From the NCBI GenBank assembly GCA_009783675.1, contig WRDA01000015.1, positions 1 to 14,878 on the forward strand: 14,878 nt of DNA, in the 5' to 3' direction. The translations under genes were made by a program, and so were the position numbers. Positions within the stretch are counted from its first letter, which is position 1. Every line of letters begins with the position of its first letter. Shown one piece after another: positions 7,368-14,878 of the stretch. Under the pieces are notes generated by a model. That model was not told where the DNA came from. It made no database searches and worked only from the letters and a program-made list of their open reading frames with translations. This DNA is from Symbiobacteriaceae bacterium. GTDB taxonomy: Bacteria; Bacillota; JAAYKD01; WRDA01.

Positions 7368-8531
7368 TTGCCAGGAATGACGAAAAATAAGGAATTGCTG
7401 ATGATTCCCGGACCCACTCCAGTAGCCGATGAAGTCTATGAAGCCTTGGCCTCAGAGACCTATGCTCACACAGATCCACGCTTTGTGAAAAACTACAGCG
7501 AAGCGATCAGGTTAACTACCGAGATGCTATCCTGCCCCGGTGAGGTCTATCTTGTCTGTGGCAGCGGGACCTTAGCCATGGAGATGGCTGTAGTTAACAC
7601 AGTAAAGCCAGGGGAGAAACTCCTGGTCATTTCCCAGGGTTTCTTCGGAGATCGCTTCATCCAGTTAGGCAAAGCTTTTGGTATCGAGGTCGATTTTATC
7701 AAATCAGAATGGGGTAAACAGGTGGACCCCGAGGAGGTATCCACCAAGCTCTCCGCAGGGAACTATAAGGCTGTAACGGTGACTCATGTCGACACCTCCA
7801 CTGGTGTCATCGCTGATCTGGAGACCTTGGTGCCTCTGGTCAAGGCTCACAACGCGTTGTTCATTCTCGATGGAGTCTGTGCGACTGCTGCCGTGGAAGA
7901 GAGTATGACCAAAACCTATGGCAGTGAGAATTTTACCATCGATGTGATCCTTACCGGCAGTCAGAAGGCGATAGGCTGTCCTCCTGGTCTTGCAATTGTG
8001 GCTTTCAACTCTCTGGCTCTGGCAGCGAGAGAAGCCATGAGTTCCATTCCGGCTTACTATGCCGATATTGCCATGTGGCGACCGGTAATGGAGAACCCGT
8101 CTAAATATTTCGCTACTCCAGCTGTAAACATGGTGAATGCTTACTATGCAGCCATGAAACTGGTATTCGCTGAAGGTTTATCGCAGCGCTATAACAGACA
8201 CTCAGCTTATGGTCGTGCTGTACGTTCGGCTTTAACTTCCTTTGGCATGGTAGCACTGGCTGATGAAGAAGCTGCTGCCCCTACGCTCAGTTGTATTCTC
8301 TATCCCGAAGGAGTGGACGATGCTGCTTTCCGTAGCGCGCTGAGTGCAAAAGGACTCGTTTTGGCCGGAGCTCTGGCTAACCTCGCAGGTAAAGCTTTCC
8401 GTATCGGGCATATGGGTAATACAACTCCGGAAATGTTGCGACAGACTGTGAAATTAATCGGTGAAACCCTTAAGGAAATGGGGAGACCTGCCGACATTGA
8501 AGCTGCTCTAAAGCATCTGGAGACCCTTTAA
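7368..8531 (+). CDS. Class V PLP-dependent aminotransferase (alanine/serine-glyoxylate or serine-pyruvate type)
   Basis: A 387-residue fold-type I aminotransferase. The IPGPTPV motif near residue 13, the GSGTLAME stretch (65-72), LDGV with Asp168 and the SQKA motif with the PLP lysine at 200 place it in the alanine-glyoxylate / serine-pyruvate branch, which moves amino groups between Ala or Ser and glyoxylate or pyruvate. IGHMGN near the C-terminus is also typical. Substrate cannot be fixed by eye; photorespiratory-type serine-glyoxylate, ureidoglycine-glyoxylate (PucG-like) or another activity is possible, and no purine-degradation genes are adjacent. It begins with TTG behind a strong SD and has its own promoter. 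The Nudix-like gene follows after 4 bases, so they are likely co-transcribed. Confidence 0.88.
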   Translation: MPGMTKNKELLMIPGPTPVADEVYEALASETYAHTDPRFVKNYSEAIRLTTEMLSCPGEVYLVCGSGTLAMEMAVVNTVKPGEKLLVISQGFFGDRFIQLGKAFGIEVDFIKSEWGKQVDPEEVSTKLSAGNYKAVTVTHVDTSTGVIADLETLVPLVKAHNALFILDGVCATAAVEESMTKTYGSENFTIDVILTGSQKAIGCPPGLAIVAFNSLALAAREAMSSIPAYYADIAMWRPVMENPSKYFATPAVNMVNAYYAAMKLVFAEGLSQRYNRHSAYGRAVRSALTSFGMVALADEEAAAPTLSCILYPEGVDDAAFRSALSAKGLVLAGALANLAGKAFRIGHMGNTTPEMLRQTVKLIGETLKEMGRPADIEAALKHLETL

Positions 8532-8535
8532 ATGC

Positions 8536-8958
8536 ATGCTTATGAGCAGCCCTGATTATAGTTGTGTTAGTTTGTATCTGGTCGCAGTGATCACTGATGC
8601 TAAGGGTAAAATGCTCTTGCATATGGATGCCGAACGTAAATGCTGGTCCCTTCCCCAACTACCTTTGGCAGTAAGCAGTTCCTTAGCGAAAGCAATAACG
8701 GATCTGCTACACTCAGAGTTTGGAGAGAGTGTTTCATATAAGAACTTGATCGGTCTATTTAACTCCAGAGCATCTTCCGGAAGAGCTCCTGCTCTCTTCA
8801 TTGCGGTAACTGGAGAACACTCATTGCCTGCAACCCTACTGAACACAAGAGTAGAAGGCCTCTTTTTTGAACCTGGTGACTTACCAAGCTTCAGTGATGT
8901 AATACACCTTGAGATTCTAACAGCCTTCCTGGCGGGTCGCAGAGGCGTTTTAGGTTGA
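8536..8958 (+). CDS. Small Nudix-like protein with a degenerate Nudix box
   Basis: A 140-residue protein. The layout of an opening strand pair (SLYLVAVITDAKGKMLLH), then WSLPQLPL (37-44), a helix ending in EFGES (61-65) and a later strand RAPALFIAV is that of the Nudix fold. The Nudix box itself (GX5EX7REUXEEXGU) is mostly lost: aligned on Gly63, only Glu61 of the acidic set remains, so phosphohydrolase activity is unlikely. Proteins of this shape can act as sensors or partners, but a role here is unknown. Start alternatives are ATG at 8536 and 8542; GGAG at 8519-8522, inside the preceding gene, is the only SD candidate and is somewhat far, so translation may rely on coupling. It is convergent with leuS. 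Confidence 0.65.
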   Translation: MLMSSPDYSCVSLYLVAVITDAKGKMLLHMDAERKCWSLPQLPLAVSSSLAKAITDLLHSEFGESVSYKNLIGLFNSRASSGRAPALFIAVTGEHSLPATLLNTRVEGLFFEPGDLPSFSDVIHLEILTAFLAGRRGVLG

Positions 8959-8997
8959 ATAATCTGTATTCCTGAGCTACTTCATTCTGCTAAGAAC

Positions 8998-11469
8998 CTA
9001 AGCCACTACGATATTGACCAGACGCTTTGGGACGATGATGATTTTCAAGATTGTTTTACCTTTTGTTTCGGGTAGAGATTCCGCCATAGCCAGTGCTTCT
9101 TGACGAATGACCTCCTCATTAGCATCGCTGGGCAGGAGGACTCTGCTGCGGACTTTGCCATTTATCTGCACTGCATATTCTATCTCGTCTCGTACCAGGG
9201 CCTGTTCGTCGTGAACAGGCCATTTTTCATTATGAATCGAACTATTGTGCCCTAAGGATGCCCACAGCTCTTCGCTTAGATGAGGTGCCAGAGGAGCGAG
9301 GAGACGGAGCAGATCTTCGCTGATACTGAGTAGTAAACTCCAGTTGGGATCAGTGGCTTCCAGATCGTATTTCTGCAGTGCGTTAAGTAGGATCATCAGC
9401 TGTGCTATAGAAGTGTTGAACTGATAGAGAGGCAGATCTCTGGTTATGGCTTTGATGGCCTGATGACGAACGAAATTCAGCTCCTTATCTAATGGTGACG
9501 CTGATTGTTGTTCCTGACCCGGGGCAGCACTTATTATTTCTATCCAGCGTTCCAGGCGATCGACGAAACGCGCGATCCCCCGGATCCCATCGTCGCTGGG
9601 ATTTCCCTTTTCATCGACAGGCCAGGGACCTCCATCACTGTAAGAGAAGCCGAAGCCAAGGAAAAGACGAAGAACATCGGACCCGTAGGTTTCCACATAC
9701 CCATCGGGAGCTATGGTATTCCCCCTGGATTTTGACATGCGAGCCCCATCCGCGCCGAGGATGATTCCCTGATGAAATAACGAGGTGAAGGGTTCATCGA
9801 ACTGAAGGTAACCCATGTCTCGTAAGGCTTTGGTTATAAATCTGGCATAGAGGAGATGCATACAGGCATGCTCAGGACCACCAACATAGCGATCTACCGG
9901 CAGCATCCTGTTGATCCAGGCAGGGTCCCAGGCCTGAAGTGTATTGTGGTTATCCGGATAACGCAAGAAATACCAGGAGGAATCCACGAATGTATCCAGG
10001 GTATCGGGGTCTCTCTGCGCCGCCTGGCCGCAAATCGGGCAGGTTGTATGCATAAAAGAGTCGCTTTTGGCCAAAGGAGATTTACCATCGGGTGTGAACT
10101 GGACGTCGTAAGGCAGCTTAACCGGAAGCTGATCCTCGGGAACGGGAACCAAGCCACACTGAGGGCAATGAATTATGGGGACAGGAGCGCCCCAGTAGCG
10201 TTGACGGGAGACTAACCAGTCTCGTAAGCGATAAGTTACGGTCTCTTCTCCCTTTTCCTCGGCTCGCAGGAAAGCTGTAATCTTTGTCCGCGCCTCCAGG
10301 GAACTTAATCCGTCGAACTGTCCTGAGTTGACCAGCAGACCATCTTCAACGAAAGGCAGTGACCCGTCTATATCCGGTGATACAGGAGTGATAACCCTGG
10401 GAATAGGTAAATTATGTATCTGGGCGAACTCATAATCTCTGGTATCATGACCGGGAACCGCCATCACTGATCCGGTTCCATAGCTGGCGAGCACATAATC
10501 GGCTATCCAGACAGGAAGCTTCTGGTGAGTAACAGGATGGCTTGCATAGCCACCAGTGAACACACCAGTCTTCTCTTTCGTATTGGTCAGGCGATCCAGT
10601 TCACTCTGAGCTGCTGTTGTTTCCTGATAAGCCTTCACTGCAGGTAGGTATTCGGCTGAAGTGATGATCTCTACCAAAGGATGCTCCGGAGCCAGGACAA
10701 TATATGTTGCACCCAGCAGTGTATCTGCTCTGGTCGTAAAATTGCGGATGACTCCCTGGTGTCCAATCAAGGGAAAGTCGATGAAGGAGCCTTCAGAACG
10801 ACCGATCCAGTTCTTCTGCATTATTTTGGTCTTTTCCGGCCAGTCTAAGGTATCAAGGGTTTTAGTAAGCTCTTCAGCATAAGCAGTGGTCTTAAAGAAC
10901 CACTGGGTCAGATCACGTCTGACCACAAGTGTATGACAGCGTTCACAGGCCCCATCGTGAACCTGTTCATTTGCCAGAACCGTTTGACAAGAAGGGCACC
11001 AATTGACAGGAGCTTCTTTGCGATACGCAAGATCCCTCTGGAACAACTGGAGAAAGATCCACTGTGTCCAGCGGTAATACTCCTCGTCACAGGTAGAGAG
11101 CTCGTAATCCCAATCATAGATGGCGCCGATCTCCCTGAGCTGTCTTTGCATTGTAGCTATACTGGCCAGGGTAGAATCTCTTGGATGGACACCTGTTTTG
11201 ATTGCGTAGTTCTCTGCAGGAAGACCGAAGGAATCGAAACCCATTGGGCGAAATATTTCGTAGCCAAGCATGCGATGCATTCGAGCCCAGCAATCGGTCA
11301 TGCCAAAGTTCCACCAGTGACCTATGTGCAGATTTGCTGCACTTGGATATGAAAACATCTCTAAACAGTAAAGTTTTTTGTCAGCATTTTCCGGGTTAAA
11401 ACGGTAGATTCCACTTTCTTCCCATCTTTTTTGCCATTTACGATCTATGGCAACTCCGTAGCGACTCAT
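8998..11469 (-). CDS. leuS: Leucyl-tRNA synthetase
   Basis: A class I aminoacyl-tRNA synthetase of 823 residues, in the normal range, charging tRNA-Leu in the cytosol. Visible are HIGH at 48-51 (LHIGHWWNF context), zinc-ribbon cysteines at 158/161/175/178, the CP1 editing domain with TTRADT near 245 and YGTGSVMAVPGHD ending at Asp342 (the family's editing aspartate), a second cysteine set at 435/438/477/480, and the KMSKS loop as RMSKS at 577-581. The start at 11469 is chosen because AGGAG lies 9 bases upstream and the protein then begins as the family does; the in-frame extension to 11544 would add a proline-rich segment and lacks a well-placed SD. The acetyltransferase gene ends 81 bases upstream, with a hairpin in between. 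Confidence 0.95.
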   Translation of the reverse strand: MSRYGVAIDRKWQKRWEESGIYRFNPENADKKLYCLEMFSYPSAANLHIGHWWNFGMTDCWARMHRMLGYEIFRPMGFDSFGLPAENYAIKTGVHPRDSTLASIATMQRQLREIGAIYDWDYELSTCDEEYYRWTQWIFLQLFQRDLAYRKEAPVNWCPSCQTVLANEQVHDGACERCHTLVVRRDLTQWFFKTTAYAEELTKTLDTLDWPEKTKIMQKNWIGRSEGSFIDFPLIGHQGVIRNFTTRADTLLGATYIVLAPEHPLVEIITSAEYLPAVKAYQETTAAQSELDRLTNTKEKTGVFTGGYASHPVTHQKLPVWIADYVLASYGTGSVMAVPGHDTRDYEFAQIHNLPIPRVITPVSPDIDGSLPFVEDGLLVNSGQFDGLSSLEARTKITAFLRAEEKGEETVTYRLRDWLVSRQRYWGAPVPIIHCPQCGLVPVPEDQLPVKLPYDVQFTPDGKSPLAKSDSFMHTTCPICGQAAQRDPDTLDTFVDSSWYFLRYPDNHNTLQAWDPAWINRMLPVDRYVGGPEHACMHLLYARFITKALRDMGYLQFDEPFTSLFHQGIILGADGARMSKSRGNTIAPDGYVETYGSDVLRLFLGFGFSYSDGGPWPVDEKGNPSDDGIRGIARFVDRLERWIEIISAAPGQEQQSASPLDKELNFVRHQAIKAITRDLPLYQFNTSIAQLMILLNALQKYDLEATDPNWSLLLSISEDLLRLLAPLAPHLSEELWASLGHNSSIHNEKWPVHDEQALVRDEIEYAVQINGKVRSRVLLPSDANEEVIRQEALAMAESLPETKGKTILKIIIVPKRLVNIVVA

Positions 11470-11478
11470 TGCTCGCCA

Positions 11479-11483
11479 CTCCT
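11479..11483 (-). promoter_or_regulatory. Ribosome binding site deciding the leuS start
   Basis: AGGAG on the minus strand, 9 bases before ATG at 11469-11467. This favours the 823-residue product over the 848-residue extension. Confidence 0.75.
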
Positions 11484-11500
11484 CTCGAAATATAAACAGA

Positions 11501-11527
11501 TCCCCCATCACACGAGGCGGTGGGGGA
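11501..11527 (-). promoter_or_regulatory. GC-rich hairpin in the leuS leader
   Basis: TCCCCCA (11501-11507) pairs with TGGGGGA (11521-11527) around a 13-base loop, between the acetyltransferase stop and the leuS start. On the minus strand it is followed by the T-rich stretch TCTGTTTATATTT, so it could be a weak terminator, an attenuator or an mRNA processing/stability element. No T-box features (specifier stem, AGGGTGGNACC) are visible in this short leader. Confidence 0.45.
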
Positions 11528-11550
11528 GTCGCGTTAACACTCATTCGCCT

Positions 11551-12045
11551 CTATACAGTATCAAGGAGTTTCTCAACCTCAATCTCACTGACAACCAATA
11601 TGCCTTCTTCGCCAACCACAGGAATGGTTGGCTTCTTCAGTCGCAGAGCTTCTATTGAGTTCCTGTAAACCGCTTTAATATCGTAACCCCGCTTCTGATA
11701 AAAACGCAGTGCCAGCATGTTGTCATTGGTGGTCATGGCCCAGATACGTTTACATCCTTCCTGCGTGACTTCATACTCCAGGCTGCGTAGAAGCATGGAA
11801 CCTATACCACTTGCCGTCATAGTGGAATTAATCGTTACTAACTCGCAGGAGTCACCATCTATGGCATAGGTCAGCAACCCGACGATGAAACCCTCCTGAT
11901 AGACAATGAACCCGGGGAGTTCGCTTGCTTCATGCTCCGAGTTGGAGTTGAGCAGGCGAGAATCACCCCAATGCTCTGTAAGGAATTCTTTGATTTGGAA
12001 GCGGTCGCTATCTACAACCCGGCGGACCACCAGATTACTGGACAT
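11551..12045 (-). CDS. GNAT-family N-acetyltransferase
   Basis: A 164-residue single-domain acetyltransferase that would transfer acetyl from acetyl-CoA to an amine; the substrate is not identifiable. The central strand LVTINST followed by TASGIGSMLL (motif A, pyrophosphate-binding loop; the usual R/Q at its start is Thr) and NDNMLALRFYQKRGY (motif B) are typical of the family. The start is set at 12045 because GGAGGAG lies 5 bases upstream; an in-frame ATG 54 bases further upstream has no such site. It is followed by leuS and could share a transcript with it, subject to the intervening hairpin. Copy B of the hairpin element lies upstream. Confidence 0.85.
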   Translation of the reverse strand: MSSNLVVRRVVDSDRFQIKEFLTEHWGDSRLLNSNSEHEASELPGFIVYQEGFIVGLLTYAIDGDSCELVTINSTMTASGIGSMLLRSLEYEVTQEGCKRIWAMTTNDNMLALRFYQKRGYDIKAVYRNSIEALRLKKPTIPVVGEEGILVVSEIEVEKLLDTV

Positions 12046-12128
12046 GGTATCTCCTCCATATCTGCGATGAGTTGAGAGACGCACATGAACTGTGTTCACC
12101 CTGAAGATTAATAGATATGTGCGGCTAT

Positions 12129-12225
12129 CACCGCGCTAATGCGCGGTGCTGGAGCATAGCTCCAGTGAATGCAGGCAGGCTTTGCCTGCTGGAATGACCG
12201 GGAGTATGAGGGTGGAACCCTCATC
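12129..12225 (+). repeat. Hairpin-rich dispersed element, copy B
   Basis: Four consecutive hairpins lie in the gap between the acetyltransferase and prolyl oligopeptidase genes: CACCGCG/CGCGGTG (12129-12148), CTGGAGC-ATA-GCTCCAG (12149-12165), GCAGGC-TTT-GCCTGC (12175-12189) and ATGAGGGT-GGA-ACCCTCAT (12206-12224). The order and orientation match copy A at 7119-7221. A 21-base block covering the third hairpin (12174-12194) is identical to 7171-7191. In the first and fourth hairpins one base pair is swapped between copies (C-G to G-C) with pairing kept. No T-tract follows, so these are not ordinary terminators. I see no terminal inverted repeat like that of copy A. Confidence 0.7.
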
Positions 12226-12242
12226 TAACAGGGTAGTTTGTT

Positions 12243-14294
12243 TTAGATTAAATTGGCGACAAAGAAGGAGTACAAATCGGTTTGCTCATCGATAAGCTTT
12301 GCGATGGGTTTGCCCTGACCATGGCCTGCAGCTTTTTCAACGCGTATATGGATGGGATTAGTCCCTGCATCTGCTGCGAGAATAGTTGCTGTAAACTTGC
12401 GTGCCTGAGAAGGTACGACGCGATCATCGGTATCGGCGGTCATCACCAGCGTTGGAGGATAAACCGTGTTCATCCTGACATTATGTAGAGGTGAATACTT
12501 ATAGAGGAATGCAAACTGTTCCGGGTCTTCCGAGCATCCGTACTCGCCGATCCAGTTACGACCGGAGGTAAACAAGTGATATCGCAGCATGTCCAACACA
12601 GGTACCCAGACGATAACAGCACCAAAAAGATCCGGTCTCTGAGTTACACAGGCTCCGCTAAGCAAGCCTCCGTTTGAACGACCCATTATCCCCAGTTTCC
12701 CCTTGCTGGTATACCCTTCGCGAATTAGATACTCACCTGCGGTGATGAAGTCATCGAAGGTATTCTGCTTGCTCTCCAACATTCCTGCACGGTGCCAGGC
12801 TTCGCCATATTCGGCTCCTCCGCGCAGACATGGTTCTGCGTGAACACCTCCTTTTTCCAGCCATGCCAGGACCGGCACCGAAAAAGCGGGGACTCGGTTG
12901 CTATTATAGCCACCGTAGCCATAGAGAACTGTCGGATGGCTGCCATCTTTTTGCAGACCCTTCTTCCTGGTCACGAACAGGGGAATCAAGGTGCCATCAG
13001 TTGATGGATAAAATTCCTGAACGGTTTCATATTGGTCGAAAGGAAAGTCTACTACCGGCTCGAACCAGGGTTTTAGTGTATCATCAATAAAGTCGTATCG
13101 CAATATGGTATCAGGACAAAGGAAACTGCTAAACTGAATATAAAACTCCTTGCCCTCAGGTTCTGCTGATATATCCCGCACAGACCCAAGGGAAGGCAGG
13201 GGGATCTCTTTGTGTAATGAACCATCAAGATCATATAGACTCAGGTGGTGACTGGCATGGTGCAATGAGATACAGAGTAATTGGTTGTTGACGATGGTAA
13301 CTCTTTCCAGCATCTCGCCCTGATCTGCAAGTACAGTGTGAAAATCTGCACCTCCAGCAACACTAAGATTGATTCTGACTATCTTCCCGAAAGGAGCATC
13401 TTTTTGGGTATAAATAAAGGCAGTATCACCGAGCACGCCTATTACCTCATAGCCACCTGCGAAATCGGCAGATATTGTGTGCCAAGGACTATCAAGGTCG
13501 GCCAGGGGTTTGTAATAGAGTTGATTTAAGCGTAGAGTTCCGTAACTTATAGAGAGGAAAGCCCATTTATGAGCATCATCAGAAAAAAAGCGGAAGTTGT
13601 AGTTTGGGTGTTCAGGATCTTCGTAGATAAGAGCATCTTCGCTCTGGTCCTTACCAAGGATATGCAGGTATACCTTGGGGTTCAGAGCAGAGGCTGCTAC
13701 CATGGTAGTCGTTTGGGGATCAGGGAAACGAGTATAGAAGAATCCACTCTCATCGGGTAACCAGGTAATGCCCGAAAACTTGACATGCTCAATCAGGTCC
13801 TGAAGGTTCTCCTTATTATGGATGTCCAGAACTCTTATAATTTGCCAATCGGAACCACTGCTGGATAGTCCGTATGCGAAGAAGCGCCCTTTGGGGCTGA
13901 AAGCGCGGGCGTTAACAGCGACAGTCCCATCAGGGGATAACGGGTTGGGATCGAAGATAGGCTCTCCGGGATGGTCCGGACTCGCTGAACGGTAGAGAAC
14001 AGACTGATTCTGCATTCCATCGCTGCGCCAGGTATAATAATGGTTATCAACAAGCTGCGGAACGCTGGCTTTGGCATATCTCCACAACCTGGTGAATCTT
14101 TGTTTGAGTTCTGCCCGCAGAGGAAACTGGCTGATATAACTCTCAAAATCCCCATGGTGATCAATTATCCACTGCTGTACTTCAGGGGCGGTGTCATCTT
14201 CGAGCCAGCGATACGGATCGGCGACCTGAGTTCCATGATAGTCATCGATAACAAGATCGCGACGTGACAAACGGCGATTAGGCAGACAAGGCAT
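12243..14294 (-). CDS. Prolyl oligopeptidase (S9A family serine peptidase)
   Basis: A 683-residue serine peptidase that cleaves short peptides after proline. The N-terminal part (DPYRWLED, then about 350 residues of strand-rich repeats) fits the seven-bladed propeller that gates access. The C-terminal alpha/beta-hydrolase domain has RGGAEYGEAWH at about 491-501, GRSNGG with the nucleophile Ser540, DTDDRVVP with Asp623 and AGHGQGKP with His658, completing the triad. There is no signal peptide, so it is expected in the cytosol. The start at 14294 has GAGGAGG 8 bases upstream; the in-frame ATG at 14348 falls inside the probable -10 element and is rejected. It is a likely peptide-degradation enzyme and is transcribed alone, divergent from the last gene. 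Confidence 0.93.
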   Translation of the reverse strand: MPCLPNRRLSRRDLVIDDYHGTQVADPYRWLEDDTAPEVQQWIIDHHGDFESYISQFPLRAELKQRFTRLWRYAKASVPQLVDNHYYTWRSDGMQNQSVLYRSASPDHPGEPIFDPNPLSPDGTVAVNARAFSPKGRFFAYGLSSSGSDWQIIRVLDIHNKENLQDLIEHVKFSGITWLPDESGFFYTRFPDPQTTTMVAASALNPKVYLHILGKDQSEDALIYEDPEHPNYNFRFFSDDAHKWAFLSISYGTLRLNQLYYKPLADLDSPWHTISADFAGGYEVIGVLGDTAFIYTQKDAPFGKIVRINLSVAGGADFHTVLADQGEMLERVTIVNNQLLCISLHHASHHLSLYDLDGSLHKEIPLPSLGSVRDISAEPEGKEFYIQFSSFLCPDTILRYDFIDDTLKPWFEPVVDFPFDQYETVQEFYPSTDGTLIPLFVTRKKGLQKDGSHPTVLYGYGGYNSNRVPAFSVPVLAWLEKGGVHAEPCLRGGAEYGEAWHRAGMLESKQNTFDDFITAGEYLIREGYTSKGKLGIMGRSNGGLLSGACVTQRPDLFGAVIVWVPVLDMLRYHLFTSGRNWIGEYGCSEDPEQFAFLYKYSPLHNVRMNTVYPPTLVMTADTDDRVVPSQARKFTATILAADAGTNPIHIRVEKAAGHGQGKPIAKLIDEQTDLYSFFVANLI

Positions 14295-14343
14295 AAGATT
14301 AACCTCCTCATAGTCTGGACTCGTCTGTTCTTTATGTGCAAGT

Positions 14344-14352
14344 ATCATATCA
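14344..14352 (-). promoter_or_regulatory. Probable extended -10 promoter of the prolyl oligopeptidase gene
   Basis: On the minus strand this reads TGATATGAT, an extended -10 (TGN followed by TATGAT). The -35 region is weak. The expected transcript start, near 14337, lies about 43 bases before the ATG at 14294, consistent with the SD and the chosen start. Confidence 0.5.
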
Positions 14353-14409
14353 CTATTTCTGTGAATAAAGCTGTAGTTCCTGCATATTACGGTTTTTGAA
14401 TCTCCGACT

Positions 14410-14437
14410 TTGCAGACTGTGTTGGTTGTGATATACT
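14410..14437 (+). promoter_or_regulatory. Probable promoter of the right-end secreted protein gene
   Basis: TTGCAG (14410-14415) and TATACT (14432-14437) are 16 bases apart, and TG at 14429-14430 makes an extended -10. The leader would be about 60 bases. A second extended -10, TGATATAAT (14482-14490), lies just upstream of the SD, but its predicted start site would cut off the SD. Confidence 0.5.
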
Positions 14438-14505
14438 AAGTTCCGGATCATTACCAGCATGTTTATAAGTATGCTTGTACCTGATATAATACGGAGGCGA
14501 AATCA

Positions 14506-14878
14506 ATGCCATTGTGGAATAAATGCTTCCGGATGGTTTTCCGGATCCTGGTATTATTCCTGGTTTATTCTTCCCTTTGCGGTGAGTGTATTCATGCCGA
14601 TGATCTTTCTTTCAATACTCAGTATACCATGAGGTTACACACGGCAACGCAAATCGTCAGGCACCGTATCAATATCGATGACTACGGGGTAATGGTGATT
14701 TATGTCAACGCGTTGGTAGAGCAGAGTGAAACAGGGTCATATTGGAACCTGAGACTAATCGACAATCAACTGCGAACAATTTCCGAGATGAATGTAGCCG
14801 GAGAAGTTGAGCAGGTAAGCTCAACTCGTCTCCGAGTGCCTCCGGGGAATTATGATCTGCGCATTACCGCAGGCAGTA
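14506..14878 (+). CDS. Secreted protein, possible PPC-like beta-sandwich domain (partial, N-terminal)
   Basis: The frame is open from ATG at 14506 to the window edge (124 complete codons); the C-terminus is outside. GGAGG at 14493-14497 is 8 bases upstream. The N-terminus has basic residues (K6, R9, R13), a hydrophobic core at 11-25 and a likely signal-peptide cleavage near HADD (30-33). The Cys25-Gly26 pair could hint at a lipoprotein, but the LSSLC/LYSSLCG context is a poor lipobox. Residues about 45-124 are strand-rich, and WNLRLIDNQ followed by LRVPPGNYDLRI resembles bacterial pre-peptidase C-terminal (PPC) beta-sandwich domains. That resemblance is by eye and weak. No function can be assigned. 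Confidence 0.75.
   Translation, partial: MPLWNKCFRMVFRILVLFLVYSSLCGECIHADDLSFNTQYTMRLHTATQIVRHRINIDDYGVMVIYVNALVEQSETGSYWNLRLIDNQLRTISEMNVAGEVEQVSSTRLRVPPGNYDLRITAGS

Noticed and set aside
8950..9001. TTAGGTT...AACCTAA inverted repeat over the two convergent stops of the Nudix-like gene and leuS, as a terminator.
   Set aside because: The stem is only 7 pairs with a 38-base loop and no T-tract, so it is likely chance.
11470..11544. A longer LeuRS, starting at 11544.
   Set aside because: The added segment is proline-rich and unlike the family, its SD is badly spaced, and a good SD precedes the internal ATG at 11469.
12205..12224. AGGGTGGAACC in copy B resembles the T-box antiterminator motif AGGGTGGNACC.
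   Set aside because: It is part of a fully paired hairpin, the matching position in copy A reads GGCTTGGAGCC, no specifier stem-loop is seen, and the genes just downstream on the plus strand do not fit a T-box target.

Overview
The window looks like a piece of a bacterial chromosome, most likely from an anaerobic member of the Bacillota (Clostridia-like). This assignment is inferred from strong AGGAGG-type ribosome binding sites, TTG start codons, an indolepyruvate:ferredoxin oxidoreductase gene, a YcdB/YcdC-like secreted protein and the general style of the housekeeping proteins. No rRNA, tRNA, CRISPR array, transposase or phage gene was seen. Two genes run off the ends: iorA at the left and a secreted protein at the right.

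Layout from left to right: (1) The 5' part of iorA on the minus strand, divergent from a dinG-type helicase gene. The gap between them carries a tight cluster of DnaA-box-like 9-mers. (2) dinG overlaps by 4 bases a gene for a 532-residue helical-repeat protein of unknown function. (3) A long inverted repeat separates that pair from a convergent minus-strand pair: a secreted YcdB/YcdC-like protein (distal) and a cysteine synthase (proximal). (4) The cysteine synthase gene is divergent from a class V aminotransferase gene. The gap is filled by a roughly 200-base element made almost entirely of hairpins (copy A). (5) A small, degenerate Nudix-like protein follows the aminotransferase by 4 bases. 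(6) leuS and an upstream GNAT acetyltransferase gene lie on the minus strand and face the Nudix-like gene. (7) A second hairpin array (copy B) lies between the acetyltransferase gene and a cytosolic prolyl oligopeptidase gene on the minus strand. (8) The oligopeptidase gene is divergent from a partial gene for a secreted protein with a possible PPC-like domain.

Functionally the genes suggest an amino-acid or peptide fermenter, by inference. Prolyl oligopeptidase would trim proline-containing peptides, IorA would oxidise aryl pyruvates derived from aromatic amino acids, and cysteine synthase and the aminotransferase handle sulfur/serine and glyoxylate/serine chemistry. LeuRS, DinG and the acetyltransferase are general housekeeping functions.

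The most interesting signals are non-coding. The two hairpin arrays about 5 kb apart share the same order of four hairpins, with compensatory base changes in two stems and one identical 21-base block. This points to a dispersed structured RNA or palindromic repeat family. The DnaA-box cluster in front of the helicase gene is the second strongest signal.
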